Position numbers and translations under genes: made by a program. Source: Meishania sp964351985 (GTDB lineage Bacteria > Bacteroidota > Bacteroidia > Flavobacteriales > Flavobacteriaceae). Taken from it: a stretch of 64,000 nucleotides of DNA. Shown in pieces: positions 62,722 through 64,000 of this stretch. The notes under the pieces are model-generated. The model had not been told where the DNA came from, ran no database searches, and saw only the letters and a list, made by a program, of their open reading frames with translations. Within the stretch, counting starts at the first letter, position 1; the number at the start of each line of letters is the position of its first letter. The stretch is from positions 1 to 64,000 of the forward strand of contig CAYGPR010000002.1 of assembly GCA_964351985.1 (NCBI GenBank). The letters are read 5' to 3'.

Positions 62722-63249
62722 TTATTCCAAATAAAGTGCCACCAAACCTTCGGGCGTGGTTACATGAATGGTCTTTTTCACCCTATCTACTTTATTTACA
62801 ATTTCATCATTGATAGGTATCAATAATTGCTTGTCTCCTTTTAAGACTTCAAATAATGCTTGTGAGGTCGTATCGTTAACGCTTTGTACAGTGCCGATAT
62901 CGCCATGAACCTTATCCATTATGGTAAAACCGATTACTTCGTGAAAGTAGAACTTGTTACCTTCCAATTTTGGTAAGAATGTCAATGGAAGATATAGTTC
63001 GGATCCCATAATCCGATCGGCATCGGCCTCCTCGTTGACCTCTTCGAAATCGATTCGCAGGAGATTTGATTTATGCAGGCGACATCGCGAAATAAAAAAT
63101 GGAACCAGATTGTTTCCCAACGAAACAAATACTGATTCCATATTTTCGTAAAGTTCAGGTTCGTCGGTATCCAATTTTACAAGTACCTCGCCCCTATAAC
63201 TATATTTTGAAACGATTTTGCCGAGATAGAAACACTCCTCTTTGCGCAT
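62722..63249 (-). CDS. rimM: Ribosome maturation factor RimM
   Basis: A 175-aa protein. The N-terminal RimM barrel has FYLGKIVSKYSYRGEVLVKL and the C-terminal PRC-barrel has VIGFTIMDKVHGDIGTVQSV and PINDEIVNKVD. It binds S19 and aids 30S head assembly. It starts 12 bp after the rpsP stop, the conserved rpsP-rimM order. Confidence 0.95.
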   Translation of the reverse strand: MRKEECFYLGKIVSKYSYRGEVLVKLDTDEPELYENMESVFVSLGNNLVPFFISRCRLHKSNLLRIDFEEVNEEADADRIMGSELYLPLTFLPKLEGNKFYFHEVIGFTIMDKVHGDIGTVQSVNDTTSQALFEVLKGDKQLLIPINDEIVNKVDRVKKTIHVTTPEGLVALYLE

Positions 63250-63261
63250 CGTTTTTAAGTC

Positions 63262-64000
63262 TTACTCTTCTTCTGAAGTAGTTGCTGGTTTTACCTCTTC
63301 GTCGCTCTCGGCAATAACTTCCTCAACGGCCGGAGCTTTTTCCATATCGTCGTTCGCTTCGACAACTTTTTCCTCAACTACTGGTGCAACGGGAGTATGG
63401 TCTGCATTTTCCGCCTCGGGCTGAGGTGTTTCTGGAGTTTCAACGATAGCCTCTTCTTTGGTTTCTTCTGCAGCCGGGGTTGTTTCTTCAACAACGGCTT
63501 CCGCCTCAGATGTTTCCGCTACTGCCTCGACTTCAGCTTCGGCACTTTCACCTTCAGAAGTTTCTGGCAATTCGGCTTCAACGGCTGCCAAGGCACGTTT
63601 TTCACTTACTTCTTTCTCTGCCGCCAATGCTTTTTTCCTGGCCTCTTCTTTGGCCTTGTCCAATCCCTCGATTTTGGCTCCTACGGATTTTTCTTTTTCC
63701 TCCAACCAGGCGTTGAATTTCTCTTCCAACTGCTCTTCGGTCAATGCACCTTTACGAACACCGCCCCAAAGGTGATGTTTTAGCATAGCGCCTTTATAAG
63801 AAAGTATGGCCCTGGCGGTGTCGGTAGGCTGTGCCCCGTTCTGTAACCATTGTACCGAATTGTCAATATTGAGTTCGATGGTCGCAGGGTTGGTATTTGG
63901 GTTGTAGATTCCTAATTTCTCCAAAAACTTACCATCTCTTTTTGCACGACTATCGGCTGCTACGATCCAATAGAAAGGCTTTCCTTTTTTACCGTGTCTC
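63262..64000 (-). CDS. rpsP: Ribosomal protein S16 with long acidic C-terminal tail (5' end beyond window)
   Basis: About 245 codons are visible and the first few lie outside the window. The S16 core reads RHGKKGKPFYWIVAADSRAKRDGKFLEKLGIYNPNT. After about residue 80 comes a charged linker rich in K and E, and then more than 100 residues rich in E, A, V and T. Extended S16 is usual in Bacteroidota. The tail's role is unknown; its codons are GA-rich and give several false open frames on the other strand. Confidence 0.93.
   Translation of the reverse strand, partial: RHGKKGKPFYWIVAADSRAKRDGKFLEKLGIYNPNTNPATIELNIDNSVQWLQNGAQPTDTARAILSYKGAMLKHHLWGGVRKGALTEEQLEEKFNAWLEEKEKSVGAKIEGLDKAKEEARKKALAAEKEVSEKRALAAVEAELPETSEGESAEAEVEAVAETSEAEAVVEETTPAAEETKEEAIVETPETPQPEAENADHTPVAPVVEEKVVEANDDMEKAPAVEEVIAESDEEVKPATTSEEE

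Noticed and set aside
63262..63924. Plus-strand open frames opposite the S16 tail
   Set aside because: They are shadows of the GA-rich acidic codon run of rpsP and have low-complexity products.

Overview
The window looks like the chromosome of a marine Flavobacteriaceae bacterium (Bacteroidota). The evidence is a type IX secretion C-terminal domain on an M4 protease, a CarboxypepD_reg/TonB receptor, a DUF6747-like small protein, Bacteroidota-type MobC/MobB mobilisation proteins, ABC permease-M1 peptidase fusions, ribosomal protein S16 with a long acidic tail, and many lipoproteins. All identifications come from reading the sequence; no database search was run.

Region 1 (about 270-27061) is a roughly 26.8 kb integrative mobilizable element inserted in a tRNA-Leu(CAA) gene. 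The intact tRNA is at 239-318 and a displaced copy of its 3' half is at 27042-27095. The backbone sits at the right end: a small helix-turn-helix protein (21920-22201), a structured GC-rich stretch with 10-bp iterons (candidate oriT), a MobC-like accessory protein, a MobB-type relaxase and a tyrosine recombinase. No coupling protein or conjugation machinery is visible, so transfer would need a helper element. Tandem 11-bp repeats lie just inside both ends. The same 10-bp iteron occurs upstream of mobC and beside the right attachment site.

The cargo (527-21518) is visibly more AT-rich than the backbone and all on the minus strand. It encodes an exported/peptide-handling gene set: an operon of small protein, ABC ATPase, S41 protease, ABC permease fused to an M1 aminopeptidase, and small membrane protein; a second paralogous S41 protease; a membrane HExxH protein; a TPR/AraC membrane regulator; a TonB receptor; a beta-lactamase-fold hydrolase; a GIN-domain lipoprotein; two further AraC regulators; an ankyrin protein; and an alpha/beta hydrolase-DUF4440 fusion. 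Several units end in related GTCCC...GGGAC hairpins, and one such hairpin follows the remnant of a lost AraC gene. This cargo is the best candidate for an undescribed system; a role in peptide export, processing or sensing is inference.

Region 2 (27202-39895) is host chromosome: an oxidoreductase/PLP-dehydratase/ADP-ribosylglycohydrolase operon, a TPR histidine kinase with a NarL-type regulator, a beta-barrel protein, a T9SS-secreted M4 protease with a translationally coupled lipoprotein, and a DUF6747-like small protein.

Region 3 (40013-47527) holds a sodium:solute symporter with a small membrane partner, then a Pol IV-DnaE translesion pair behind two 13-bp palindromic operators, and a ComEC-like metallo-beta-lactamase protein.

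Region 4 (47537-64000) holds a DUF1080 lipoprotein with an FG-GAP protein, a YdeP-like molybdopterin oxidoreductase, a lipocalin-like lipoprotein, glutaryl-CoA dehydrogenase, a Rieske oxygenase, an amino-acid permease, trmN6, a sulfatase/cytochrome-dehydrogenase/sugar-epimerase cluster, and rimM-rpsP running off the right edge. Bases 1-238 hold no gene I can support.
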